Assembly (NCBI RefSeq): GCF_000204055.1
Contig: NW_006768827.1
Location: 389,652-453,651, forward strand
Reading direction: 5' to 3'
DNA length: 64,000 nucleotides
Source of the DNA: Melampsora larici-populina 98AG31
Lineage: Eukaryota; Basidiomycota; Pucciniomycetes; Pucciniales; Melampsoraceae
Part shown: positions 23,618 through 34,561 of the stretch, piece by piece
Layout: each line of letters begins with the position of its first letter
Numbering within the stretch: the stretch's first letter is position 1
Notes under the pieces: model-generated
Databases searched by the model: none
The model's input: only the letters and a program-made list of their open reading frames with translations
What the model was told of the DNA's origin: nothing
Translations under genes and position numbers: made by a program

Positions 23618-23945
23618 TCAAGCATGGTACGTGGCTTATTCTCTTCTGTACTAATCTAATCATTTCCCACTAACATCTTGAGTGGTTGCTTTGTTATCAG
23701 CACCTTAGCAACTACGATACTTTCCAATTTGAGGGAATTCAATAAACCAAGTCTCTCAGTTGCCCACTCCCCAGTTGCAAAAATCCAAGCTTGACCCAGC
23801 CGAAGTGCTGGCCCATCGACATCGACATTGCAATCTTCGCGTATGCTCTTAAACCCCCTCAAGCAATAGACATCCGACAAGCTCAACATGGGATACAGCA
23901 CAGTATGCTCTTGTTTTTGGATTTGCACATGATTTGCCTCATATG
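23618..23945. repeat. Right copy of the 328-bp direct repeat flanking the LINE
   Basis: Partner of 18132-18459. Its last bases are CATATG, and the ATG runs on into an open frame of 25 codons (MSRNELPFYVKIQH...) that ends at a GTAAGC splice donor near 24018. The duplicated segment could therefore be the 5' region of a host gene, but I do not recognise that gene and the evidence is thin. Confidence 0.85.
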
Positions 23946-26726
23946 TCTCGTAATGAATTACCCTTCTACGTCAAAATTCAGCACAGCCGCAATTCTACAT
24001 TGTACCCCCAACCGAAGTAAGCGTATATCACTTTGATACTCCATACGTCACACCACATCAACCGGTATGCTTTGAGTCTTCAGATTGTTATCTTTGAGCC
24101 AAATTTTATTTATTTTTTGATTGAGTTTCCGAGGAGTTATCACCTGCCCTAATCTGCCTGTCTGTTTGAATTGGTCATCATCATCCAACAATCTAACTCA
24201 AGAAGAAAACATTTCACCTGTATCCACTTATAAATTACCCAGCCCATAACTTCTCCCAACTGATTCGCGTTCAAGACCAAATCTCAATCACACCCTTCCT
24301 CTCAAGAATATTGGTTTGATACTTATTGTAAAGAAGGAGGACCTGTTTTCTTATCAGATGATACGTCGGGGGACAAATCGTTTGCCCTTTTTTGTCATTG
24401 TTTCATATGTATCAAATCAAATTTGAATCTGACTACATTCTGATATTTTAATTCAGTGTGGCGGTACAATAGAACTGCATTATCAATCAGCACTCTTAGC
24501 CGTAAATATCGCATTCCAAGGACTATCTGATGCATCAAACCGAATCCTTTCAACTTATCAGACCCGACTTCATACCATTTGATCCAAAAATTGTATTCCT
24601 AAATCCATTGATCTCTCTTACTACAATCATAAGTCATATGAATAATCAAAAGAAACTGATGATATTTGTTTTGTTGGGCTTTGGATTTTGATTTGGTCAA
24701 TTATAAGAGAATTATCGATTCGATTTTGGAAATCGATTGGAAGGAGAATCATCGGAATCAATCATTGTCATAGAGTACAAAGATTTGAATCACTGTACTT
24801 TCTTTTGATGTATAGGAGTGGTATGCAGTTTTCTTTCTTCATTCAATCATTTTTTGGAGCTCAAAAGCCGGCAATCTTTGATTGATTTTGTCGTTTTTTA
24901 TTTTGGAAGAAAATTCTTTCCAGATTTCCTCATCCAATCCTTTGTTGAACATTTAACAATGTTTGCATGATAATTCAAATGATCCACTTCCATCTCTTAC
25001 AAAGATCTTTTAAGTAGCTCAAGCTGCTTTTTGGATTCAACGATCGATTGGTTTGACTATGAAGAAACATAGAAAAGGTTGTCATCAAATTCTTGCTGGT
25101 AAGTTCTTTCATACGTCTCGGGTCCAATTTTGAGTTACTCATTTGAACAAATTGTGTTTGAGATTGTATTGTCACTATTCTCTTAGTCTGTGGTTGTTAT
25201 GCTGTCAACGTTCCTGGGATCAGTACAGCCATCATGTCAAAATGGATGTATCAGATATCATCCTTTTTGTAAGTCTATAGAATTTTTCAAGAAATTAGAT
25301 CCTTAGTTGTCCATTGAATACTGACACTCTTGCACAATCTAGGTTGCCAAAATATTGAACAAAATGGTACAGTGCTCTAAAATTAACAAACGAAGTGGAT
25401 TTTGGATGCTATGATGATTGGGTGAACTGATGAGGGGACTTTATTAAGTTTATCAACTCTTTGATTCTTGAAATCATTAAGCTGATTAAACTGATCAATT
25501 CCATTCAATCAGGAACAAAACCTCAATCGATTTCAAATCCCACCACAGTGATTGATCAAACAAACAAACAAACAAACAAATAAGAAATATTTCATACATA
25601 GAGAGAAATCAAGTTATAAATCAAAGAAGCATAAATTCATTCATCAAGCAAGTCCCAAAAGTTAAAATCAAATTTGAAGCCTTACATCAATTGAGGACAT
25701 ATGAACTAGAGAAAAATACTTGAAAGAATTCAGTTTTACAGAAAAGAACTTGCTCGAGAGTTGGAATGTGTTGGTCTTTTCATTCTTTAATAAAACACAC
25801 AAATGATAAAAACTTTTTACATTTTCTACTAACACTTTAGAAACTGACAATCTCGAACCTCCTGTCACTTCACATAATTTGGATGATGATCAAATGAGGC
25901 CCATTTAACATTAACCTACAAGGTACTTCCGGAACAAGAAGAACTTATGAATTGGTAAATTGAAAACATTTGTCCAAGTAGTTCATAATTTCTTAGTTTG
26001 ATTAAATCTTCAATTCATTTTTTGCATTTCTGACTTTTTTTAGTCAAGGTAGGGAAACTCATGAGATTGTTGAAGATCAACAAATGACTTGGTTAGAAGC
26101 AAAATTCAGATGACAACCGCACTTCTTTTCAAATTTGTCAACCAAACAAAAACACTACTGTGACCTTCAAAATATCATTCACATTTCTTTTTGAAGATTC
26201 TGATCATAGGTTTTTTCTGTGGTCCATCAATTTGATTGACATTTTTTGACTTTGATTGTAAGTTTTTTTTAATAGTATGTAGGGGAGTAACTTTCAACAA
26301 TAAGTGTTGAGTTTTATTGTGAAATCAAATGATGCTCATGAGCTCTGATGAATTTTATTGGATCAGAATTGCCAAAAAGAGCTCAGATTAATTAAAAGTG
26401 TTGTTGGAGGACCAAAAACCAAGCAAATCTATTAACAAACTTACCCTTGTGACGCTGGATCGCTGTTTTGAATAAAATTTGATTGTGAAAACAAACAATT
26501 GAATGATTGGTTTGGAATGAAAATGATGGTATTACAGATAATTTCAAGAAATGACTTTCTTCAACATATTAATCAAACAAGCTGTTGGATTATAATCCAT
26601 AATTGAGTTTATGATTTTACCACTTTTCTTGATCAGGTCAATTGATTTTGTTTTTTCATTTGTATTCATGTCCATGTCCATTTTTTGAGGTTCTAAAAAC
26701 CGATTTTTTTAATTCTTTGTGTACAG
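23946..26726. other. AT-rich region upstream of the b2-like gene remnant
   Basis: Mostly noncoding by eye. A short stretch at about 25220-25275 reads WDQYSHHVKMDVSDIILF before a GTAAGT donor. It could be the eroded first half of the cytochrome b5 domain whose HPGG half lies at 26727, but similarity is weak. A CAAA tandem run occurs near 25556-25580. No other gene was supported. Confidence 0.35.
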
Positions 26727-26748
26727 CATCCTGGTGGATTGATCTGCA

Positions 26749-26959
26749 GATTGCTAATCTTAACCAAGGGACGACTTAAGGTATAGTTCCATGATAGAGT
26801 TTCGGTGTATGAGGTATAAACCCATAACCCAAAATCAGAGTTTTTACACCGTGAGAGACAGAGAATTTACACAACCAAAATTCTCACCTCACACGTCTCA
26901 TAACGCAATCGAAACGATCATTCAATTCATTCTCAAGGTTGGAAATAAAATTTCAAAAT
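26749..26959 (+). repeat. Ngaro terminal repeat A1
   Basis: 211 bases, beginning GATTGCTAATCTTAACC and ending TTTCAAAAT. It matches A2 base for base apart from a few substitutions (GGTGTATG/GGCGTATG, ACCGTGAG/ACTGTGAG, GACAGAG/GATAGAG, AATCGAAA/AATCAAAA). All of these are C/T or G/A changes. Confidence 0.9.
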
Positions 26960-26972
26960 CTTGTGTTTTATA

Positions 26973-27954
26973 CACTACACAAAATATAATATTTTCCGGG
27001 CGGAAAATTTGAATACTGACACGCAAAAATATTGAGAAGTCAGGAAGAGAGAGAAAAATACAAAAAAATATGCATATTTACGGTACTCAAAGCAAGTATG
27101 TACGCGTACATACTTTTTGCTACATAGTTTTTTTTGGCGGGGAAAACGAGTCCAAAAGTATATTTGTTTTATTTTCCCCGCCAAAAAAAAGTATATACGA
27201 CAACTATATACGTGTAACTATGTAGCTTTGAGTACCGTAATTGTTCCTAAGGGTGAGACCTTTGATTTAAGTATTTTTTTGTAATTTTAGCGTGAAAATT
27301 GTTGATTGTACTAACAAAAAACCTCAAGGATCATCAGATTACAAGCTGTAACAGATATTGGAATTTGGCTCATGAATGACAAGGGAATAATTTCAATCCT
27401 AAAATCCTTCATATCTTTTGCAATTCTTGGTCAAAACACTCGATAATTGGCTCATTGGAAAACCATGGCCTTCATTCAAATGTTACGTTAATGCATCAAA
27501 TCTGTAGCTCCGCTCCAAAAAACATTATTTGTCCTTGAAGCTATTTCATATATAGCCAAATAGATTTTTTCTGGAATCAGAGGCAGCTTTCCCGTCACAA
27601 TGAAAGATATATATGTCACAGAGGTTAGCTTTCCAATGAACCAAAAATTGAGTGGTTTGGCCAAGAATTGAAAAAGATATAAGGGATAGTAGAATTCAAA
27701 TTATCCCCTTGTCACCCATTAGCCAAATTCCGATATCTGTTACAGGTTGTAATCTAATGATCCTGGAGGTTTTATGTTAGTACAATCAACAATTTTCAGA
27801 CTAAAAATCCAAAAATTACTCAAATTAATGATCTCAACCATAGCAACAATATGCATATCTTTTTTGTATTTTTCTCTCTCTTCCTGACTGCTCAATATTT
27901 TTGTGTGTCAGTATTTATGTTTTCCGCCGGGAAAATATTATATTTTGTGTAGTG
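26973..27954. mobile_element. CACTA-ended foldback element with ~300-bp arms
   Basis: Left end CACTACACAAAATATAATAT; the right end read inward is the same. ATA at 26970-26972 and 27955-27957 is the 3-bp duplication. Similarity between arms continues for about 300 bases: the outer ~105, then, after a nested MITE in the left arm, a further ~190 including AAAATTGTTGATTGTACTAA and GGAATTTGGCT. The element is a giant hairpin with only a short unique centre (about 27440-27660) and no gene. CACTA ends plus a 3-bp duplication identify the EnSpm/CACTA group. Confidence 0.88.
27079..27239. mobile_element. 161-bp MITE nested in the foldback's left arm
   Basis: Ends TACGGTACTCAAAGC and its inverse, with ATT at 27076-27078 and 27240-27242 as target duplication. 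The opposite arm of the host foldback carries the unoccupied site (GCATATTGTTGC against GCATATT[insert]ATTGTTCC), which fixes the borders directly. The interior is itself nearly palindromic (GGCGGGGAAAA near the centre). Confidence 0.87.
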
Positions 27955-27963
27955 ATAGCAGAA

Positions 27964-30218
27964 ATGACTTCGATTACAGACGAGATTCAAGCAACACAAG
28001 ACAGAATCAAAGGGGCGGGACTGAGGCTGAAAAAGAAAAATGTGGGTGAAGGTACAAGTGCAACGACACACAGCCAGTCAAGAGGAAGAGAGATGAATGG
28101 TCAAGGCAGCAGTGGAGGAGGTCAGCAACAAGAGGAAGAAGTCGAACCGGAAAAAGAAGGAGGAGGTAATGGTACAGGAGCAGGAGAAGGAGCAGGAGGG
28201 AGACCAGGTCCGAGTGGAGAGACAGGAGAACAGGCAATAGAGGGTGAGTACACGGAGTCGACTTCCTTTCTACTAAATTTCGCTGAGGGGACGTAGAGTG
28301 GTTCAATTCCCATATCACACTTCATATCAAACTTCCGAACTCCTGTCACAATCTACTTCCAAAATTCCTATCACAATCTATCACCTTTTGCATAATCCTT
28401 CATATCACAACCATCCACAAAAAGACTACTAGTCTGTGAAGATTTATATCAAAGAGACATGACCAAATGTTTATTAGGCATGGGTGAAATCTTTAGAGAG
28501 AAAGATGACGTGTTAGGAGCCATATCTCCAGGAAGAGAAGCGGGAAAAACCAAGAGGAGGATGGATTAGGGCTTACGGAAGTTCCATAGTTCCACAGAGG
28601 AGGTGAAGCACACGGGAGGAGTACGCAGAGTGTTGCGGATATCACAGGAGGGTGAAGAGAAGAGAAGAGAGATGCTAGAGAGGGCAGAAAGAGAAGCGCT
28701 TCAGAGAGGAGAAGTAAGAGACGAGAGGTCTAGAAGAGAGGAAGAAAGAGACAGAACAAATGACTGACAAGAATAAAACGTGTTTTCGATAAGTAGGGCA
28801 GGTACAAAACCAAACGCCACGAGACAGATGGTGGTCACAGATAGAGACAGCGCTAAGCGAAGAGAATAATGAACTGGCGAAAGAGATGTTGCAAGGGTTC
28901 GTGTTTATGTACGGTAAAGACTCGACGTTGATGAGATCGCTAGAAGGATTCGACCAACCAGGAGAGCAACCGAGCGGTAACGAGAAAAGAGGTAGATCAC
29001 CGGAGAGAGAACGGAGAGAAAGGCCACGGACAGAATCGCTGATCGTAGGAGACGATGAAGAAGATGAAATAGATGAACTTCAGGACCTAGAAGAAGGAAT
29101 TGTGGAAGTGAACAGAGAGGAGGTGAGAGAGAGAGGAAGACCAGCTGCGAAGAAGATGACGGGAAAGAAAAGGAAGGTAACGCTGGAAAGAGAGGAGACG
29201 TTAGAAGAGATAGAAGAGGGAGATGAAGAGGAAGGTGAGTGACCGTCCTAAATAGGGTAATAGAGAAGGAAGTGACTGATAAAACGAATGTGACAGAGGA
29301 AGGAGGCATTACGTACAGAATCGGACAGCCAATAAGTGGGTCGTCGAGAATGCCTCTCACCCCATATTGGGAAAACAGGATGAAGACCTTGAAAGCATAC
29401 GTGCCGTTGACAATATTTGACCCGGTATGGATTGAGAGAGATCATCGGGCGGTAGGGAAGAAGAAGGTAAAAACAATCAAAGAATTGCAGGAGGACGATT
29501 CGTCAGCCACGATTTCAGGACTGCAACCACCAGAAGAACTGTTGATGACTTACGGTGTTTGGGTAGATGCAGTAGACTTGTTCATTCGTTATCTAGAGGA
29601 AGAATATAAGAGGCCAAAAGCGGCAAAAATGTTCAGGAGACATGCAGATAATGTAGTCAAAGTGAAACGACTTACTAAGTGCTGGATGGTGGCGCTTAGA
29701 TACGATATGAAAGTTCGATTGATCGTGATGAAGGTGATGAAGGATGAAGAGGGAAAGAGGGTGATGGATGACGCGGGATTTTGGCACGAAGATTTGTTGC
29801 GAGAGGCTAAAGAAGAAGCGGACGCAAAAGGAGAGAGAAGTTTTGCGGATAACCCGTACATAGCCGGAGGCGGGAAGGAGAACGTAGATCCAACGACGGG
29901 CATAGCGACCTATACGGCGTGGTCAGGATATGCGAGTTCTAGTCAGACGAACATGAGAGGTAAGTGAGGAAAGAGACGAACAAAGTAAGACGGAAGAGAG
30001 ACTGATAAGGAATGCCGGTACTGTCCACAGGAGCCCAGACAGGAAGAGGCCGCGGTGGAACCATGAACGTGAACAGAGGCCAACCAACACGAGGAGGTAC
30101 AGGTAGAGGGGTGGCGCAACGTGGTTGGTCCCAAGGAAGGGGACCCGGATGGTGGGCAAAGCATAGGGGAGGAGGTTTAAGCGGAGCTGGAAATGGCACA
30201 GAGACTAGCAAGGAGTGA
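27964..30218 (+). CDS. Ngaro Gag-like protein, several exons
   Basis: Opens at ATG 27964 (MTSITDEIQATQDRIKGAGL). The exon ends near 28240 at a GTGAGT donor. The next supported exon (about 28796-29233) carries RDRWWSQIETALSEENNELA and ends at GTGAGT. Then comes an exon within about 29336-29957 with YVPLTIFDPVW, PPEELLMTYGVWVDAVDLFIRYL and FADNPYIAGG. A GTAAGT intron (29957-30030) leads to an Arg/Gly-rich tail (TGRGRGGTMN, GRGVAQRGW, GPGWWAKHRGGG) ending at TGA 30216-30218. The central block matches the corresponding ORF of the minus-strand Ngaro at 39-41 kb (YVPLSIFNINW, MSFGEWVTAFDLFVAYL), so it is a shared structural protein. The RGG tail suggests RNA binding. Exact exon borders in the middle are not certain. 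Confidence 0.72.
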
Positions 30219-30300
30219 GTAAGGAGTCAGAGTAGAGAAGTGTTGTTCTATGTAGATAAATAGAAGTAAGATGAAATACATACTTATATGAAATGAACAC

Positions 30301-30651
30301 TTGTTTGAACGCCCAACAACCTTAACCAGAGCCCGTGAGATGAGAGTGAGCAGACCCAAATCAACAGTGGAAGATGTTGAAGTGGTGGAGGTGAGAGCAA
30401 ACGGAGAAATCAACGGACACCACGAGCAGGTAATGGTCGACAACACTGAGGTCGAAGAGAACGCTGAAAGATCAAACGCGAAGGGTGGCGGAGAAGAAGA
30501 AACAGCGAGGAGAGAGCAGAGACCAACATGGAGGACTGTCCCTGATGAGTTAAGACCCAAAGAGAACGAGTTGGAGGAATCGGAAGACGAGCAACAGACA
30601 GAGACGTTCGAACTAGAATACATCGAAGGCACTGACACTGTGCAGATGTAG
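30301..30651 (+). CDS. Small acidic ORF between Gag and RT of the Ngaro element
   Basis: An open frame of up to 116 codons with no ATG at its beginning; the first ATG is at 30340. The product is very rich in Glu and Arg (EVVEVRANGEING, NAERSNAKGGGEEETARREQ) and ends at 30649-30651. It could be an exon of Gag or of the RT protein rather than a separate gene. An A-T-rich run of ATGC-AAAAATG-type words (30664-30790) follows. I do not recognise a domain. Confidence 0.4.
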   Translation: MFERPTTLTRAREMRVSRPKSTVEDVEVVEVRANGEINGHHEQVMVDNTEVEENAERSNAKGGGEEETARREQRPTWRTVPDELRPKENELEESEDEQQTETFELEYIEGTDTVQM

Positions 30652-30861
30652 TATTTTTCCACCATGCAAAATGATTAAAATTAATGTCAAAATGATTAAA
30701 AATGCTGTGTTAATGCATAAAAATGCACTATTAATGCACCATTCATGTGGAAAAATGCAGCATCAATGCAGTAAAATGCAGTGTTAATGCACACACAAAA
30801 TGAATTCAGAATTCTACCTTTTTCAATTTTGTTTGTCCTTCAGGTCAATCATTTTTCACTT

Positions 30862-32640
30862 GGGAAAAATACTACATCTGCCCAGTGTGAAGGAGAGAAG
30901 GAGACGTCAGGAGAAAGAGAAAGAGAACCAAAACATTCTTACCCGGATAGAAGGCAATGGCCAGAGAAGGTGGAATGCGAGATGAACATAAGGGAATGGG
31001 AAAAGGAATTGATGAGATGGAACCTGATGAAAGAACATGGCTACGTCTTGAAAGGCTTTAAGGAGGGATTCACGCAGGGGATCCCAGAGCATCGTTTAGA
31101 AGGGAGAAGGTTCTACTCACCGGACAACCATAAAACATCGAAAGAAGCTGAAGAAGAGATAAAAGAGAAGCTGAGAAAGGAACTATTGGCAGGGAGGATG
31201 AAAGGACCGTTTACAGAAGAAGAGGTAGCGGAGAAAATAGGATTTTTCAGAACGAGCCCGATGGGAATGGTAACGAACGGAGACGGAACGACGAGGATTA
31301 TAAATGACCTTTCGTACCCGAAGAGGAGAGAAGATATTGTGTCAGTAAATTCATTGGTAGATAAAGAGGAATTCAAAACAAGCTGGGATGATTTTAAGAA
31401 AGTGGCGGAGTTCTTCAGCAAACTTACAAGGGAAGTCGAGCTGGGAATTTTTGACTGGGAGAAAGCCTATAGGCAAATCCCAACCAGACCAGACCAATGG
31501 AGATATTTGATGGTAAGGACACCGGAAGGATGGATCCTGATAGATTTGAGGGTAACATTCGGAGGAGTAGGTGGATGCGGCAGCTTTGGTGGTCCGGCGG
31601 ATGTGTGGAGAGCGATTATGAAGGCGAAATTTAACTTCCTGGAGGTATTTCGATGGGTCGACGATAATTTATTTGTACGATTGAAGGATGGCGAAAACGA
31701 GGTGGCAATGACAGAAGTAGTAGCAGCAAGTGCGCGGTTAGGTGTAAAAACAAATGAGGGAAAGTACTCAGAATTTGGAGAAGAACAAAAGTACATCGGA
31801 TTTATCTGGAATGGAAGAGAGAAGTCAGTAAGGTTACCAGAGTCAAAGAGGAGAGAGAGGATGAATCAGATAGAAGAGGCATTGATGAAAAACGGACCGC
31901 ATACCTTTAAAGAGATGGAGAAACTAACAGGTAGACTGGTACACGTGACATACATGCTACCTCAGATGAAGTGTTTTTGCGCAAACTTCCACCACTTACT
32001 AGCCTCTTGGAAGAACAAACTGGCAATTAGGAGATTACCAAAAGAAGTGAGAGTAGACTTAGAAGAATGGAAAGAGGTTTTAGGGAAGTTCGAGAACCAT
32101 CGGTTGATCCCAAAGAAAGGCGTTGAGAATTTGGGATGGGTAGGTGACGCGTCGACCGGATACGGAATAGGGGTGATAGTAGGCAAATATTGGACGCAGT
32201 TGAGATTCAAGAGAGGCTGGAACAAGAAAGATAGCGAAGGCATAAAAAGAGGGATAGCTTGGGCCGAAACGGTGGCAGTAAGGATCGGTTTAGAAATGGT
32301 GAAGTTGTTGTTCAAAACCAAAGGACGGAGATTCCTAGCTATAACCGATAATACTGGAACTGAAGCGGTGATACGAAATCAAAAATCAAGGGATAGGTCA
32401 GTAAACGAGGAATGGAAAAAGTTACAGAAGAGACTTACTTACTTGGGGTGTGAACTAGAAGAGAGACGAGTCGCGTCGGGAGATAATAATGCAGATGCGT
32501 TATCAAGAGGAGAAAGAGGAAGTAAGGGGATATGCTTCTACCTAAAACCAGAATTACCAAGAGACTTATTGAAATTCTTAACATACGAAAAGAAGAACGA
32601 TTTAGAGTATAACGATGAAGAAGAAAGCAACCAATTTTGA
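30862..32640 (+). CDS. Ngaro reverse transcriptase-RNase H protein
   Basis: The domain order is visible: an N-terminal segment (GFKEGFTQGIPEHRLEGRRF), the RT fingers (IGFFRTSPMGMVTNGDG, RIINDLSYP), the first catalytic Asp (IFDWEKAYRQI), a palm stretch (GGVGGCGSFGGPADVW), the VDD box in FRWVDDNLFV, and the grip (EQKYIGFIWN). Then RNase H: GDASTGYGIGV, AWAETVAVRIGL, AITDNTGTEAV and GDNNADALSRG supply Asp-Glu-Asp-Asp. WVDDN instead of the usual YxDD is typical of the DIRS/Ngaro order. The open frame starts at 30781, but a splice acceptor (TCCTTCAG) near 30843 suggests an upstream leader exon. The stop at 32638-32640 overlaps the start of the recombinase ORF by 26 bases. Confidence 0.85.
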   Translation, partial: GKNTTSAQCEGEKETSGEREREPKHSYPDRRQWPEKVECEMNIREWEKELMRWNLMKEHGYVLKGFKEGFTQGIPEHRLEGRRFYSPDNHKTSKEAEEEIKEKLRKELLAGRMKGPFTEEEVAEKIGFFRTSPMGMVTNGDGTTRIINDLSYPKRREDIVSVNSLVDKEEFKTSWDDFKKVAEFFSKLTREVELGIFDWEKAYRQIPTRPDQWRYLMVRTPEGWILIDLRVTFGGVGGCGSFGGPADVWRAIMKAKFNFLEVFRWVDDNLFVRLKDGENEVAMTEVVAASARLGVKTNEGKYSEFGEEQKYIGFIWNGREKSVRLPESKRRERMNQIEEALMKNGPHTFKEMEKLTGRLVHVTYMLPQMKCFCANFHHLLASWKNKLAIRRLPKEVRVDLEEWKEVLGKFENHRLIPKKGVENLGWVGDASTGYGIGVIVGKYWTQLRFKRGWNKKDSEGIKRGIAWAETVAVRIGLEMVKLLFKTKGRRFLAITDNTGTEAVIRNQKSRDRSVNEEWKKLQKRLTYLGCELEERRVASGDNNADALSRGERGSKGICFYLKPELPRDLLKFLTYEKKNDLEYNDEEESNQF

Positions 32641-33778
32641 GACGATAGTGAAGCAGGAAGGTGATGAGGAACAACGGGAGTCAGTGACAGGACACCTAGT
32701 AGGAGGAGCGTGGACGAAGAAGAAACTGAAATGCTACAGCAGCGCGGTGAAAAAATTTATAAGCTATATCGAAAGTACAGGGAGGGAGTTCAATAGCGAA
32801 GAACGGATGAGAGAAGAAGACGTTTATGGTTTCATTGTATGGGCGGGACCGTCGGAAGTAGAAAAGAAATCAGGTCCGAAAAGAGAGTTGAAGTCGAAGA
32901 CAATAGAGAAGTATCTGGCAGGATTAAGAGCGTGGCATATGACAAAACATCACGTAGAACTGAAATTAGATAAACAGATGGTGGATTGGTTAATAAAGTC
33001 CACAGAAAGAACAGAGGAGAAGAAGACACTCACAAAAGACGTAGTAAAGACGGAGAAGAAAGCGATAACCGTACAGCAACTTTTTGAAATGGTAGTAGAG
33101 CTCAATGAGAAGTCCTCACATCACGACTTGGCGATAGTGATAGCATTGGTCGCGTTTTGGGGGATGGCGAGGTTAGGAGAGGTGTTGAGAGAAAGGGTAG
33201 AAGACGGAGCAATGAAAGTAGAAGACCTGTCGTTTGAAGAAGGCAAGAAAGGAAAGATCACAATACTGAAGTTGTGGAAAGCGAAGACGGCGAAGCCGGG
33301 GGAAGTACAAACAATTAGGTGAGTATAGTGTAAGAGAATAGAAGGAAGGAAAGGAGCTAACGGAGAAAACGAGAGACGCAGGTTGTTCGAACAGAGATCA
33401 GTACTTGACCCGGTAGGCGCTTTAGAAAGACTGCTGAAGACGGAACACAAACAGAAGAAAGGAAGTGATATTCTGTTTTTGATAGCGGGAGAAGGTGAAA
33501 GACAGGTACTGTCGAAGTTAAGATTCCTCAAGATGATGGGAAATGTTTGGGGAGAGAGCGGAGTAAGAGAAGGGGAGTGGTCAGGACACTCATTTAGAGT
33601 TGGAGGAGCATCTTTAAGGTTCAACATGGGATGGAGGAAAGAGAGGATAATGGAAGAAGGGAGATGGAAATCATGTGCAGTAGATGTATACCTGAAGAAG
33701 TACACGGAAGAGGAGAAAGAAGAAACGAAACAATTTTTATGGGTGATAGACAGGAGGAATAGAGGAAGCGGAAATTGA
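32615..33778 (+). CDS. Ngaro tyrosine recombinase, two exons
   Basis: ATG at 32615 lies inside the end of the RT frame. Exon 1 ends at 33319 and a 61-bp intron (GTGAGT..CGCAG, 33320-33380) joins to LFEQRSVLDPVGALERLL in phase. The N-terminal part has the SAM-like core-binding fold (KKLKCYSSAVKKFISYIE, LKSKTIEKYLAGLRAWH). The catalytic part shows the first Arg in FWGMARLGEVL, His-x-x-Arg in GHSFRVGGASLRF, a Trp in GRWKSCAVDVYL and Tyr in that same block. Such an enzyme integrates a circular cDNA without duplicating the target, as seen here. No stop interrupts it. Confidence 0.83.
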
Positions 33779-33988
33779 ACTTTACATGTAATAGAGATGG
33801 AATAACAGGCTTAAGAGAAAGATATGTTTAGATGCCGTGAGAATAAACAGATACTTACGTAAGAGAGATTAAGAGACGGAGGAGAGAACGAGAGAGACAA
33901 GAGCCCGTGCGAGTTGTGGGATACTCAACAAGTTGAGACTCTCACGAGCCTCGCCTAGATAGGAGGTATGAGTAACCCCCAAGGATCA

Positions 33989-34088
33989 NNNNNNNNNNNN
34001 NNNNNNNNNNNNNNNNNNNNNNNNNNNNNNNNNNNNNNNNNNNNNNNNNNNNNNNNNNNNNNNNNNNNNNNNNNNNNNNNNNNNNNNN
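33989..34088. other. Assembly gap (100 N)
   Basis: Exactly 100 undetermined bases, a conventional gap size. It falls between the recombinase gene and repeat B1 of the Ngaro element. The true length and the left border of B1 are therefore unknown. Confidence 0.99.
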
Positions 34089-34090
34089 AT

Positions 34091-34210
34091 AGAGTATAGT
34101 TTGTAAAAAACAAACTATAACGAGATGTGATCTTATAGTAACAAGAGAATAGTTACTATAAGACACATAACTAGATCTTACCTTCAAGTAAGAAACTCAC
34201 AAGAATGGAT
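34091..34210 (+). repeat. Ngaro repeat B1 with three stem-loops
   Basis: It matches B2 at 34562-34682 with a one-base indel. It contains three consecutive hairpins: ATAGTTTGT with ACAAACTAT, CTTATAGTAAC with GTTACTATAAG, and CTTAC with GTAAG. It overlaps the start of A2 by GAT, the likely crossover triplet. Confidence 0.88.
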
Positions 34211-34418
34211 TGCTAATCTTAACCAAGGGACGACTTAAGGTATAGTTCCATGATAGAGTTTCGGCGTATGAGGTATAAACCCATAACCCAAAATCAGAGT
34301 TTTTACACTGTGAGAGATAGAGAATTTACACAACCAAAATTCTCACCTCACACGTCTCATAACGCAATCAAAACGATCATTCAATTCATTCTCAAGGTTG
34401 GAAATAAAATTTCAAAAT
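34208..34418 (+). repeat. Ngaro repeat A2
   Basis: Internal copy of A1, directly after B1. It is followed by about 143 bases of GC-richer sequence (CCACCCACCCACCCAGC...) unique to this position. Confidence 0.9.
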
Positions 34419-34561
34419 TCCACCCACCCACCCAGCTGGGCGAGAGATCGGCGTTGACGTCAGCGGTAATTAAACCGTGACGCAAAAGTCAGCCGACCCC
34501 CTGCCCGGGCTCCCCCGAAATAAACATCAACCTCAGCCATATGAATGCGCCAAGGTTGATA

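Noticed and set aside
23943..24018. Short open frame after the right 328-bp repeat (MSRNELPFYVK...) as first exon of a host gene
   Set aside because: It is only 25 codons, with no convincing continuation after the GTAAGC; kept as a remark, not as a gene.
29589..30211. Several long minus-strand frames opposite the Ngaro genes
   Set aside because: They are mirror effects of the purine-rich coding strand and carry no domain, while the plus strand has clear Gag-like motifs.
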